Origin: Marinomonas maritima
GTDB taxonomy: Bacteria; Pseudomonadota; Gammaproteobacteria; Pseudomonadales; Marinomonadaceae
Assembly (NCBI RefSeq): GCF_024435075.2
Contig: NZ_JAMZEG020000002.1
Coordinates: 372,001 to 436,000 of the forward strand
Direction: 5' to 3'
DNA: 64,000 nucleotides
Both the position numbers and the translations under genes were made by a program. Shown here in pieces: positions 1-9,400 of the stretch. Each line of letters begins with the position of its first letter. Position 1 is the first letter of the stretch. The notes under the pieces were generated by a model. That model was not told the DNA's origin. It made no database searches and saw only the letters and a list, made by a program, of their open reading frames with translations.

Positions 1-711
1 AATTTCATTAAGTTGTTGAGCTGCTTGATTTTTAAGAGACTCATTATGGCTTCTCAAAAAAGGGTTAGTTTTTTTCTCTAAGCTCAATGTTGTGGGCAAT
101 GTAGGTTGGTTATTCGAACGTTGTGTTTGGCTTGCGTTATTGCTATCAATGAGCGCCTTATTTTTAGGCTCTAAGGATAAGGCAAAACGGTAGTTGGCCA
201 ATGTGTATTCGTGTGTACAATAAATTAGGGTATTATCAGGCAGCGATGAGATTCTTGTCATAGCCTCCAGCATTTGTTTGTGGGTTCCTTCCATTATGCG
301 TCCGCAGCCACCTTTGAATAAAGTGTCACCACTAAACAGCACGGGGGGGTTCTGCTCTGAAAAATAGCATAAGTGGTCTAGGGTATGACCTGGCGTCGCT
401 ATCACCTGAAATATCTGTGAAAAAATAGAAACAGTATCGCTATCATGGACAGGATGAGTAACCAGCTCCTTTAGATGTTCAGGGCCATAAACCGAGCATT
501 TTGCATGATGCTTGAGTTCTGCTACGCCACCAGTATGATCCTTGTGGTGGTGAGTAATTAAAATACCGGCTATTTTTTTCTCGTGTTCGTTGCAATAGCT
601 CAAAACCACGTCGGCCGAACCAGGGTCGACAACCCAAACGTGTGAACTATCTTTATCTTGGATTATCCATATATAATTGTCTTGGAATGCTGGAAGCGGA
701 AAGATGGTCAT
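1..711 (-). CDS. gloB: Hydroxyacylglutathione hydrolase (glyoxalase II), 3' end missing
   Basis: This is a cytosolic metallo-beta-lactamase-fold thioesterase that hydrolyses S-D-lactoylglutathione to D-lactate and glutathione, the second step of methylglyoxal detoxification. The minus strand reads open from an ATG at 711 to the window edge, giving 237 codons. The N-terminus MTIFPLPAFQDNYIW is typical of the family. The metal-binding motif THHHKDH lies at residues 53-59, and a later segment TPGHTLDH supplies the next metal histidine. The family is usually about 255-260 residues, so roughly 20 residues lie outside the window. It is divergent from the methyltransferase gene, the usual gammaproteobacterial gloB/yafS arrangement. 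Confidence 0.95.
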   Translation of the reverse strand, partial: MTIFPLPAFQDNYIWIIQDKDSSHVWVVDPGSADVVLSYCNEHEKKIAGILITHHHKDHTGGVAELKHHAKCSVYGPEHLKELVTHPVHDSDTVSIFSQIFQVIATPGHTLDHLCYFSEQNPPVLFSGDTLFKGGCGRIMEGTHKQMLEAMTRISSLPDNTLIYCTHEYTLANYRFALSLEPKNKALIDSNNASQTQRSNNQPTLPTTLSLEKKTNPFLRSHNESLKNQAAQQLNEI

Positions 712-733
712 AATTTGTCTACTTTAATAGAGA

Positions 734-763
734 TTGTTGTATTTCATATGACGTGTTTATAAG
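734..763 (+). promoter_or_regulatory. Possible sigma70 promoter for the yafS-rnhA-dnaQ operon
   Basis: TTGTTG (734-739) and TATAAG (758-763) are separated by 18 bp, 46 bp upstream of the methyltransferase start. The match is moderate, and no other plus-strand promoter candidate stands out in this short divergent gap. Confidence 0.35.
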
Positions 764-809
764 AAGAAGAAATGCACTGTCATGCCGTTTTAAATAGAGA
801 ATTCATTGT

Positions 810-1550
810 ATGTTGGATGATCAATCAAGACAATTTTTTCAAAATTGGTACCAAAGTAACCTAGGCCATAATCTGTTGCAATTAGAGTTAGATGAGGTTG
901 CCTCTGAGCTCGACTCCGCGGTGGGTTACTATTTAGTCACGCAATCACCTCTTAGGGATTTCTGTTTAAAGAATCACCGCTTACGTGAGAGTATTTTAAT
1001 TGCGCCTGTTCTAGAATTTGGTGCCCCCGATAATACTATTGTGGCTAGAGCCTGTGAATTGCCTTTTGAGGCAGATGGCGTGGACGTTCATGTCTTTCAT
1101 CATGCATTAGATACTTCAGCCACGCCTCATGATGATTTACGGGAAGCAGCAAGAACGTTATTGCCGAGCGGTAAATTAATTATTATTGGTTTTAATCCTT
1201 GGGGCTTATGGGGATTCTGCCGACTGTTTTCAAAGCGTGTAAAAGCGCCTTGGTGTGGCCGCTTTATTGCCCATCAACGTTTAGAAGACTGGTTAAAAGT
1301 AGCCGGTTTGACCTTGGAGACAAAACGTTTTATTCATTACGAACCGCCATTACAAAGTGGTAAGTGGCGGTCGCGCTTTAGCTGGATTGATAAAATATTG
1401 AGTCCTCTTAAACTGCCTTTTAGTGGCGTTTATGTTATGACGGCAACAAAGCAGGAAAAGCGCTATATACCCTTAAAACCTCGTTGGTCGGGTGCTCGTG
1501 TTCGAGTGCCCCCCTTAACAAAACCAACCGCAAAAGAGATGAAAGAGTGA
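810..1550 (+). CDS. yafS: SAM-dependent methyltransferase-like protein (YafS type)
   Basis: A 246-residue class I methyltransferase-like protein of unknown substrate. The central region (about residues 80-170) has the methyltransferase-11 pattern: a strand around VDVHVFHHAL, then helices, then LPSGKLIIIGFNP, which resembles the post-motif after the SAM pocket. The glycine-rich SAM motif I is poorly conserved, so activity is not assured. It lies between gloB (divergent) and rnhA, and its stop overlaps the rnhA start (GTGA). This is the conserved gloB-yafS-rnhA-dnaQ neighbourhood of gammaproteobacteria. The name is assigned from context plus fold, not from a known reaction. Confidence 0.8.
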   Translation: MLDDQSRQFFQNWYQSNLGHNLLQLELDEVASELDSAVGYYLVTQSPLRDFCLKNHRLRESILIAPVLEFGAPDNTIVARACELPFEADGVDVHVFHHALDTSATPHDDLREAARTLLPSGKLIIIGFNPWGLWGFCRLFSKRVKAPWCGRFIAHQRLEDWLKVAGLTLETKRFIHYEPPLQSGKWRSRFSWIDKILSPLKLPFSGVYVMTATKQEKRYIPLKPRWSGARVRVPPLTKPTAKEMKE

Positions 1551-1990
1551 AAAAGGTAGAGATGTACACAGATGGTGCTTGCAAAGGCAATCCTGGGATT
1601 GGTGGTTGGGGAGCTTGGCTTACCTTCGGAGAACATGAAAAACGCCTTTGTGGTGGCGAGCATGATACAACGAATAATCGGATGGAGTTATCAGGCGCAA
1701 TAGAAGGGCTTCGGGCGTTAAAGGAGAAATGCAGCGTGACACTTTATACTGATTCATCCTATGTTCAAAAAGGCATTACAGAGTGGTTGGCTGGCTGGAA
1801 ACGAAAAGGCTGGATGACGTCTTCAAAACAGCCAGTCAAAAATAAAGACTTATGGCAGGCGTTGGATGAGCAGTGTCAACGTCATGATGTAACTTGGAAA
1901 TGGGTAAAAGGGCATGCAGGTATAGAAGGTAACGAGATTGCTGATCAGCTGGCTAATCAAGGGATTGAAGAGTTAAGGGCCGCATCATGA
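1547..1990 (+). CDS. rnhA: Ribonuclease HI
   Basis: Cleaves the RNA strand of RNA-DNA hybrids, removing R-loops and primers. From a GTG start at 1547 the protein is 147 residues, close to the ~155 of E. coli. The catalytic carboxylates are visible as D9 (YTDGACKGNPG), E47 (NNRMEL), D69 (YTDSSY) and D133 (GNEIADQLA), and the KGHAG loop carries the conserved histidine. A longer in-frame ORF starts inside the upstream gene at 1484, but GTG 1547 overlaps the upstream TGA and gives the expected N-terminus KKVEMYTDG. It overlaps dnaQ by ATGA, so the two are translationally coupled. Confidence 0.95.
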   Translation: MKKVEMYTDGACKGNPGIGGWGAWLTFGEHEKRLCGGEHDTTNNRMELSGAIEGLRALKEKCSVTLYTDSSYVQKGITEWLAGWKRKGWMTSSKQPVKNKDLWQALDEQCQRHDVTWKWVKGHAGIEGNEIADQLANQGIEELRAAS

Positions 1991-2700
1991 GACAGGTTAT
2001 TCTCGACACAGAAACAACCGGTATTGATCCTAAACAAGGCCACCGAATCATCGAAATTGGTTGTGTAGAAATGATTGGTCGTAAGCTGACCAAGCGACAT
2101 TTCCATGTTTACATCAACCCAGATCGAGAAGTGGAAGAAGAAGCGTTTCGTGTTCATGGTATCAGCAATGAATATCTTGCAGACAAGCCGCGCTTTCATG
2201 AAATTGCTCAAGAGTTTTTTGAGTTTATAAAAGGCGCTGAGCTTATTATTCACAATGCGCCGTTTGATATTGGCTTTATGGATCATGAATTTGCCCGTGT
2301 GGGCGGTTATCCAAAAACGGCTGAAGTGTGTGGCGTTTTTGATAGCTTGGTTTATGCTCGAAAAAAACACCCAGGCCAGAAAAATAACCTTGATATTTTG
2401 TGTCGACGTTACGGCATTGATAACTCTCATCGAGAATTACATGGAGCACTCTTAGACGCTGAGATTCTTGCTGACGTGTATTTGTTGATGACAGGTGGGC
2501 AAACCAGTTTAGGATTGGCGAATAATTCAGATTCGGATTCTAAGCAAGAAGGTGAATTGGGCGAAATCCGACGTTTTTCTCCAGATCGACCTGCATTGAA
2601 AATTATTCGAGCCAATGAAAATGAATTAAAAGTGCATGAAGAGCGACTGGATTTAATTGATAAAAAATCAGGCCAGTCTTTATGGCGAATTAAACATTAA
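1987..2700 (+). CDS. dnaQ: DNA polymerase III epsilon subunit (proofreading exonuclease)
   Basis: The 3'-5' proofreading exonuclease of the replicative polymerase, 237 residues. DEDDh motifs are intact: D7 and E9 in LDTETTG, D94 in HNAPFDIGF, and H152 with D157 in HGALLDAEI. The segment QTSLGL at 172-177 matches the internal beta-clamp-binding motif seen in the flexible linker of epsilon. The remaining C-terminal tail (about 190-237) would contact the alpha subunit. It is the last gene of the yafS-rnhA-dnaQ operon and is followed by a bidirectional terminator shared with nhaB. Confidence 0.96.
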   Translation: MRQVILDTETTGIDPKQGHRIIEIGCVEMIGRKLTKRHFHVYINPDREVEEEAFRVHGISNEYLADKPRFHEIAQEFFEFIKGAELIIHNAPFDIGFMDHEFARVGGYPKTAEVCGVFDSLVYARKKHPGQKNNLDILCRRYGIDNSHRELHGALLDAEILADVYLLMTGGQTSLGLANNSDSDSKQEGELGEIRRFSPDRPALKIIRANENELKVHEERLDLIDKKSGQSLWRIKH

Positions 2701-2732
2701 TACTATCTTGTATTGAAAGTGTAAAATAAAAA

Positions 2733-2760
2733 AAGCCCTCAAATGAAGAGGGCTTTTTTT
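2733..2760. terminator. Bidirectional terminator between dnaQ and nhaB
   Basis: Stem AAGCCCTC / GAGGGCTT with loop AAATGAA, flanked by A-tract and T-tract, so it works for both convergent genes. Confidence 0.9.
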
Positions 2761-2786
2761 ATGTTCTTTTGCGCTAAGCGAACTAT

Positions 2787-4289
2787 CTACAATAAGTAAA
2801 CGACGCAAAGGCCGCCGACAATACTTAGTACGATAGTGTAAGGCAGAGCCATCCAAACCATTTTACCGTAAGACAAGCGTAACAGTGGCGCAATGGCTGA
2901 TGTTAATAAGAAGAGGAATGCAGCTTGTCCATTAGGCGTGGCGACACTTGGGAGGTTGGTACCTGTATTGACAGCAACCGCTAATGTATCAAAGTGCTCG
3001 CGAGTGATGGTGCCAGCATCCAATGCGGCTTTAATCTCATTAATATAGACGGTGGCGACGAAGACGTTATCGCTGATTGCTGACAGTAAACCATTGGCTA
3101 TAAACAGCATTATAGGTTGGCGCTCTGTTGGCATATTAAGCACCACATCAATTACAGGCTGGAATAAATGCTGGGAATGAATGACGGAAACAACCGTAAA
3201 AAACACCACCAGTAGGGCGGTGAAAGGCAGAGACTCTTCGAAAGCATGACCAATACGATGCTCTTCAATAATGCCATTGAACGACGTTAATAGAACAATG
3301 ACCATTAAGCCGACTAAGCCGACTTCTGCGACGTGAAAAGCAAGGGACAACACAAGAAGGATAGCAACAACGCCTTGAACAATAAGTTGCGCTTTCGTTT
3401 TATTGGTGTGCTTTTGACTTTCTTCTTTCTCGAAATTGTTCAGAATGTCTCGAACGGTGTCAGGCAACTGCGCACCGTAGTCAAACCAGGCTGTTTTTTC
3501 TAATACAACAACTGTTAATAAACCACAGACTAAAACAGGCATTGAGACAGGAGCGACATACAGGAAGAACTCGATAAAATCCCAGCCAGCGACTTTAGCG
3601 ATTAATAGATTTTGTGGTTCGCCTACTAAGGTGGACACCCCGCCTAGGGCTGTACCAACAGCGCCGTGCATTAGTAAGTCTCGCAGAAAGGAGCGGAACT
3701 CATTTAGATCTTCTGCATTAACCGGCAGAATAGAGTCATCCTTAGCATGATCATGAGCTTTATTAGAACTTTGACCTGAGGCGGCTTTGTGATAAACCGA
3801 GTAAAATCCTACGCCAACGCTGATAAGAACGGCCGTGACAGTTAAGGCGTCTAAAAAGGCGGAAAGTAGGGCGGCAGAAAAACTAAAAATTAACGATATG
3901 ACGACTTTGGATTTTACTTTTACTAAGAGCTTATTAAAAATAAACAATAACATGTCTTTCATGAAGTAGATGCCAGCGACCATGAACATCAATAACAAGA
4001 TAACTTCAATGTTATGTGATACTTCAGTATAAACGCCTTCTGCTGTGGTGAGGCCAAGCACAACAGCTTCAATGGCAAGTAAGCCTCCAGGTTGTAATGG
4101 GTAGCATTTTAGGGCCATTGCTAATGTGAAAATAAACTCAATTATTAATAGCCAGCCCGCAACAAATGGCCCTAATGTCACGAGGACAATGGGATTGATA
4201 ATCAAAAACGCTAAGATTATTTGTTTATACCAGAGTGGCGAGGCGCCGAGGAAGTTCCTTCCGAACGCTTGTGATAGAGAGGGTTTCAT
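2787..4289 (-). CDS. nhaB: Na+/H+ antiporter NhaB
   Basis: A 500-residue polytopic inner-membrane protein (about 12 hydrophobic segments; E. coli NhaB is 513 residues) that extrudes Na+ in exchange for protons. The N-terminus FGRNFLGASPLWYKQ is characteristic of NhaB, and the stretch AFLDALTVTAVLISVGVGFY contains the conserved ion-translocation region. A second hallmark is the region around TALGGVSTLVGEPQNLLIA. The start ATG has a good SD (AAGGAGC). It fits a Na+ economy with the NQR pump 6 kb away. Its leader contains an unusual hairpin followed by a T-tract (separate entry). Confidence 0.96.
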   Translation of the reverse strand: MKPSLSQAFGRNFLGASPLWYKQIILAFLIINPIVLVTLGPFVAGWLLIIEFIFTLAMALKCYPLQPGGLLAIEAVVLGLTTAEGVYTEVSHNIEVILLLMFMVAGIYFMKDMLLFIFNKLLVKVKSKVVISLIFSFSAALLSAFLDALTVTAVLISVGVGFYSVYHKAASGQSSNKAHDHAKDDSILPVNAEDLNEFRSFLRDLLMHGAVGTALGGVSTLVGEPQNLLIAKVAGWDFIEFFLYVAPVSMPVLVCGLLTVVVLEKTAWFDYGAQLPDTVRDILNNFEKEESQKHTNKTKAQLIVQGVVAILLVLSLAFHVAEVGLVGLMVIVLLTSFNGIIEEHRIGHAFEESLPFTALLVVFFTVVSVIHSQHLFQPVIDVVLNMPTERQPIMLFIANGLLSAISDNVFVATVYINEIKAALDAGTITREHFDTLAVAVNTGTNLPSVATPNGQAAFLFLLTSAIAPLLRLSYGKMVWMALPYTIVLSIVGGLCVVYLL

Positions 4290-4326
4290 TGATTGCTCCT
4301 TTTAGAAAGGCACTGAAAATGTGCAA

Positions 4327-4377
4327 AAAAAAATAACAAGATTTCTCTGCTTGTTCGTGAGTAAAAAAATCTTGTTA
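4327..4377 (-). promoter_or_regulatory. Attenuator-like hairpin in the nhaB leader
   Basis: Read on the minus strand, TAACAAGATTT (4377-4367) pairs perfectly with AAATCTTGTTA (4344-4334) across a 22-nt loop and is followed at once by nine T. It lies about 40-90 nt upstream of the nhaB ATG. The loop holds a second AACAAG that could compete for CTTGTT. The stem is AT-rich, so strength is uncertain. No known riboswitch class is recognised. Confidence 0.45.
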
Positions 4378-4536
4378 GTTCTTTTATATTTATTGTTTTT
4401 TGGGACACTGTTTCAAAGTGTGCAGATAATAAGACATATAGTAAGCAGTATCTATAGTGAATAATAAATATAGGCATTGCTATTGATGAAAATAGCCCCA
4501 CTATCTCAAGAGCTTATGACTATTTAGAGGAAGGTA

Positions 4537-5577
4537 ATGTTGGAATTTTTAACTGATTATGCGGGTTTTTTATTAAAGTTAATTAGTGTCGCTTTGGTGA
4601 TTGGTTTTCTTTTAGCGATGATGGCGAGCGGCAAGCGTAAATCACAGCCTGGTAGCTTATCTGTTACCAAGTTGAATGAAAGCTATGACGCAATGAAAGC
4701 TGAATTAGATCATCAGCTGTTAGACAAAAAAGTACTCAAGAACTTAGAGAAAGAAAAGAAAAAAAAGGAGAAGTTAGAGAAAAAGGCGCAGAAAAAAGCC
4801 CCTAAAGCCGATGAGGTAGATAAAAAGCGCCTTTATGTATTGGATTTTGATGGGGATATTAAGGCCTCTGCCGTTGAAACAATGCGTGAAGAGATCACGG
4901 CAATCCTTAGTGTGGCTAAATCACAAGATGAAGTGGTGGTTCGTTTAGAAAGTGGTGGTGGTGTTGTGCATGGTTATGGTCTAGCGGCTTCTCAGTTGCA
5001 GCGTATTCGTGAAGCCAATATTCCGTTAACAATTTGCGTCGATAAAGTCGCGGCAAGTGGTGGTTACATGATGGCGTGTGTTGCTGACAAAATTATTGCA
5101 GCGCCATTTGCTATTCTTGGCTCTATTGGCGTGGTTGCGCAAATCCCTAATGTACACAGATTGCTTGATAAAAGTCTGATTGATGTTGAGCTCCACACGG
5201 CTGGCCGATATAAGCGAACCTTAACCATGTTAGGGGAAAATACAGAGGAAGGCCGTGAGAAATTTAAGCAAGATTTGGAAGACACGCATGGCTTATTTAA
5301 ACGTTTTGTCTCCAGTCAACGCCCTCAGCTAGATATTGAAGACATTGCGACGGGAGACACTTGGTACGGTTCAGAAGCTTTGGAAAATAAACTGGTTGAT
5401 GTGGTGATGACGAGTGATGCGTATTTGGTTTCTCATTATGCCAATGCTGACGTGATACAGGTTGTTTATAAACAACCAAAAGGCATGGCAGAGCGCCTAG
5501 GATTGTCATTTTTTTCTGCATTAGAGCAAAAAGCAGTTTCTTGGATTGGGAAGTTAACCCAGTCTCGAGGTTATTAA
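4537..5577 (+). CDS. sohB: Inner-membrane S49 peptidase SohB
   Basis: A 346-residue signal-peptide-peptidase-family serine protease anchored by an N-terminal membrane segment (about residues 10-30), with its catalytic domain in the periplasm. A lysine/glutamate-rich linker (about 60-95) follows the anchor. The catalytic dyad is visible as S174 in VAASGGYMM and K226 in GRYKRTLT. Multicopy sohB suppresses loss of DegP in E. coli, so a role in envelope quality control is inferred from the family. The SD is AGAGGAAG. It is monocistronic, with a long palindromic terminator downstream. Confidence 0.94.
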   Translation: MLEFLTDYAGFLLKLISVALVIGFLLAMMASGKRKSQPGSLSVTKLNESYDAMKAELDHQLLDKKVLKNLEKEKKKKEKLEKKAQKKAPKADEVDKKRLYVLDFDGDIKASAVETMREEITAILSVAKSQDEVVVRLESGGGVVHGYGLAASQLQRIREANIPLTICVDKVAASGGYMMACVADKIIAAPFAILGSIGVVAQIPNVHRLLDKSLIDVELHTAGRYKRTLTMLGENTEEGREKFKQDLEDTHGLFKRFVSSQRPQLDIEDIATGDTWYGSEALENKLVDVVMTSDAYLVSHYANADVIQVVYKQPKGMAERLGLSFFSALEQKAVSWIGKLTQSRGY

Positions 5578-5598
5578 TTGACAGCGTGTTTGCTGTAG

Positions 5599-5636
5599 AA
5601 AAAGGGTGAAATGCAGCGCTGCATTTCACCCTTTTT
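5599..5636. terminator. Perfect 38-nt palindromic terminator between sohB and csiV
   Basis: Two 19-nt arms are perfectly complementary (centre GCAGCGCTGC) with A-tract and T-tract ends. It serves sohB and the convergent csiV. Confidence 0.9.
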
Positions 5637-5659
5637 TATGTGTTTGGCATTGTTATTAT

Positions 5660-6442
5660 TTACTGAAGAGACAGCTCATTAGTGCTTTGCAATTCATCAT
5701 AGTTTAGGCTTTTCCCCGTTTCGGGCATCATCGATTGCAGTGCAATTTTGTCCATCGCATTTTCCAGTTCAATTGGCTCAAAATACAGCAAAGTACCAAT
5801 GGTTGGATGGTCTAAGTAATTTACTTTTTTACTGGCTGTTTTATTACGTTGATTCAGTGTTAGCACCAATGCTGGATCAAACTCTTTGAATTCTGTTGGT
5901 GTATCGAGTGTGTTTCCTCCTTGAGAAAAAAAGGACCCCTTGCTGCTTTGTCCTTGGGTAGTTGGCTGTGTGAAACTATCAAATAAATAATGCTGGTAGC
6001 GAATGTCTGACTCCAAATATCGTCCTAGTTTTACCGAAATACTGCCGGTAAGTTCTGGGTAGCCGTCTTTCTCTTGCTCGCTATGGAAGGTTTTACTGAT
6101 GGTATCTCCAGGGTGTTTGAATATCAGTGTCCATTGTTGGTTGGCTAAGATTTTAACGTGTCTGCCAAGTCGTCCTTCAATATTACCAAAGGGAGTGGAT
6201 TCAGATGTGTTGCTGGCTGTACTTGATTGGTCGTCCTCGTCTTTGGTTAGACGTAGGAGGTTTCCGGTTGACAGCACATTTTTGTAGTTAATTTGTTCGC
6301 TAGACTGGTCTTCTGGCCACATGAAGGTCACAAGGTGGGCTTCATAGGCTCTGGCTGTATCCGTGTTAATTTCCCCGTCGTCAGCAAAAAGGTGTGTATT
6401 TAATAAAGTAAGAGATAAAAGGCTAATAATCAGGGTTTTCAA
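5660..6442 (-). CDS. csiV: CsiV-family exported protein
   Basis: A 260-residue protein of the CsiV family (peptidoglycan-binding protein CsiV of Pseudomonas). It starts with a signal peptide (KTLIISLLSLTLL...LFA, cleavage near residue 20), so it is probably periplasmic. A long middle segment has alternating strands. The start is TTG at 6442, overlapping the mfd stop as TTGA; no ATG fits the signal peptide. Adjacency of csiV to mfd is conserved in pseudomonads and relatives. The biochemical role here is not shown by the sequence. Confidence 0.82.
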   Translation of the reverse strand: MKTLIISLLSLTLLNTHLFADDGEINTDTARAYEAHLVTFMWPEDQSSEQINYKNVLSTGNLLRLTKDEDDQSSTASNTSESTPFGNIEGRLGRHVKILANQQWTLIFKHPGDTISKTFHSEQEKDGYPELTGSISVKLGRYLESDIRYQHYLFDSFTQPTTQGQSSKGSFFSQGGNTLDTPTEFKEFDPALVLTLNQRNKTASKKVNYLDHPTIGTLLYFEPIELENAMDKIALQSMMPETGKSLNYDELQSTNELSLQ

Positions 6443-9400
6443 TGTAATAATTCCAAAGTCTTTGTCGTTTGTTGGAAGCGCTCTTCTGCGCTGTTCATGG
6501 GAGCTAAAAACTTTAAGGTGTCAGACCCTACCAGCTTATACGTGTCGGGTTTTGTCTGAATGAGTCTAATTAGCTTCATTGGATCAACCGGTGTTTTACT
6601 GTTAAAGAATATTTTGCCTTCTTTTGAATTGGCTTCAATTTTATTGATGCCGAGGCTCTCCGCTTTTAGTTTCAACTCTGTTTGTCGGAATAGGTTTTTT
6701 GTTGCGTCAGGCAGCAGTCCAAAACGATCAATCATTTCCACCTGTAAATCTTTGAGTTCTTCGCTGACTTTTGCGCTGGCAATACGTTTATACAGAATCA
6801 GGCGGGAATGTACATCACCTAAATAATCCTCTGGAATGAGGGCTGGCACTCGCAAGTTTACGTCAGTTTGCGCCGGTGAGGTGATGTCTACATTAGGCGA
6901 CTCGCCATTTTTTAAGGATTTAACCGCTCTATCGAGCATGTCCATAAATAATGAAAAGCCAACGTGCTCGATATGACCACTTTGTCCATCGCCTAGTAGT
7001 TCACCTGTCCCGCGTATTTCTAAGTCATGGGTGGCTAGAGTGAATCCAGCGCCAAGGGTGTCGGCAAGCGTAATGGCTTCCAAGCGCTTTTCGGCGTCGC
7101 CTGTGACCTTGCGATCATTTGGTGTGAGTAAGTAGGCATAAGCTTGGTGATGAGATCGACCTACTCGGCCGCGTAATTGATGTAGCTGAGCCAAACCAAA
7201 CTTGTCAGCACGTTCAATGATGATGGTGTTGGCGTTAGGAATGTCTATGCCGGTTTCTATAATGGTGGAGCAAACGAGCACGTTCGCTCTTTTGTGATAG
7301 AAGTCGGACATGACTTGTTCCAGTTCTCTTTCGCGCATTTGGCCATGGCCGACAATGACTCGTGCTTCAGGGATCAGTTCCTCTAATTCTTCGGCGGCTT
7401 TTTGAATGGTTTGCACTTCGTTGTGTAAATAATACACCTGCCCACCACGATGCAGCTCTCGTAGAATGGCTTCTTTTATTTGATGCTCATCTTTTTGTTT
7501 TACGAAGGTTTTTACTGATAAACGCTTCGCTGGAGGTGTGGCGATGATAGACAAATCTCGGATGCCAGACAAAGACATGTTGAGGGTTCTTGGTATTGGT
7601 GTTGCTGTTAACGTTAGTATGTCAACTTCTGCTCTTAACGCCTTGAATTGTTCTTTTTGCTTCACGCCAAAGCGGTGCTCTTCGTCTATGATAACAAGCC
7701 CAAGATTAGCGAATTTTATACCGCTTTGTATTAGCTTGTGGGTGCCTATTACAATGTCAGCTTTGCCCGACTCTAATCGATCAATGGATACGTTGGACTG
7801 TTTGCCAGAACGAAAGCGGGATAATAGTTCTATTTCAACTGGCCAGTCGGCAAAGCGATCACAGAAATTCTCGTAATGTTGCTGAGCCAGAAGCGTAGTG
7901 GGGACGAGAACAGCGATTTGCTTGCCATCTTGGACGGCTAAAAAGGCGGCTCGCATGGCGACTTCTGTTTTACCGAAGCCCACATCGCCACACACTAATC
8001 TGTCCATCGGTTTTCTCGATGACATGTCTTGCATTACGGCATCAATGGCCATTTGCTGGTCCGGCGTTTCCTCGAATGGGAAGCCGGATGAAAAAAGTTC
8101 ATATTGATCATCTGGTTTAGCAAAAGCATAACCAACGCGAGCTTCACGCTGGGCGTAAATTTCTAGTAGCTCTGCGGCCGTATCACGGGCTTTTTCTGCG
8201 GCTTTTTGTTTCGCAACACTCCATTTGTCCGTGCCTAGTTTGTGAAGTGGCGCGGTATCTTCGTCTGCGCCTGTATAGCGAGAAATCAGCTGCAATGAAG
8301 AAACAGGAACGTAGAGCTTGGCGTCGTTTGCATAGCCCAGTGTGAGCAGTTCAGTTTCTTGCCCATCAATGTGTAAATTGGTAAGGCCAAGGTAACGCCC
8401 AACGCCATGGTCTATGTGCACCACGGGGGCGTTCATTCTTAATTCCGTCAGGTTGCGAATAATCGCATCTTCACTGATGTTGCTGTGTTTATTACGTCTA
8501 CGATGTTGCGAGACGCGCTCACCGAGTATTTCACTTTCTGCAATGAGCGTTAATTCATCGCCGATGACAAAGCCGCGGCTAATATTACCTTCCGTAATGG
8601 CTAATGTGTGCGTCGATTTAGTGAAGGCTTTCCAGTCATTAACTTGCTTTGGTTTGATTTTGTGTTTTTTTAGTAACTCTAGTAATGCTTCTCGTCTCCC
8701 TGCTGATTCAGCAACGATGAGGGCTCGGGTGCCTGTTTTGCTCAGGAAATCTTGTAGTTTGTGAAGCGGTTCTGCGTTTTTTGATTCGATTTTGACAGAA
8801 GTTAATGCTTTATAAAGTGGATGTTCGCCTGAGGATGAAAAGAGCACAGCAGGAAATTGGTTGAGCGCGGCGAACAGTTCGTCTTCTTTTAGGCAAACCT
8901 CATCAGGCTTTAAAATAGGATGCTCTATATTGTAATTAAGTGACTCGTGTCGGTTTTTGAAGTCGAGTTGAATGCTGGCAAGCTGTTCATTGAACGTATC
9001 AGAACGAATGATGAGTGTGTTTTCAGGAAGATAGTCGAAGACTGTCGCGGTTTGTTCAAAAAATAAAGGCAAATAGTATTCGATCCCCGCGGGTATCAGG
9101 CCGCTGGATATATCTTGATAAATGGGGCTTGACAGCGGGGCGTTATTAAAACGCTCACGAAAGGCTTTGCGAAACTGTTGTATGCCTTGTGATGTAGTCG
9201 GAAACTCCTTGGCAGGGAGCATTTTTATTTCGCTGACTTTGTCTATGCTGCGCTGAGTTTCAGTGTCAAACCAGCGAATAGAGTCGATTTCATTATCGAA
9301 CCAATCGATTCTTATTGGATTTTCCGCACCCATCGGATAAACGTCCATCAAGGCACCGCGAATGGCATATTCACCGTGTTCATGGACGTTATTAACATTC

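Noticed and set aside
1957..2430. 157-codon ORF antisense to dnaQ
   Set aside because: A shadow of the dnaQ codons with no homology or start signals.
4286..4501. 71-codon minus-strand ORF upstream of nhaB
   Set aside because: It covers the leader hairpin, and its translation has no protein-like features.
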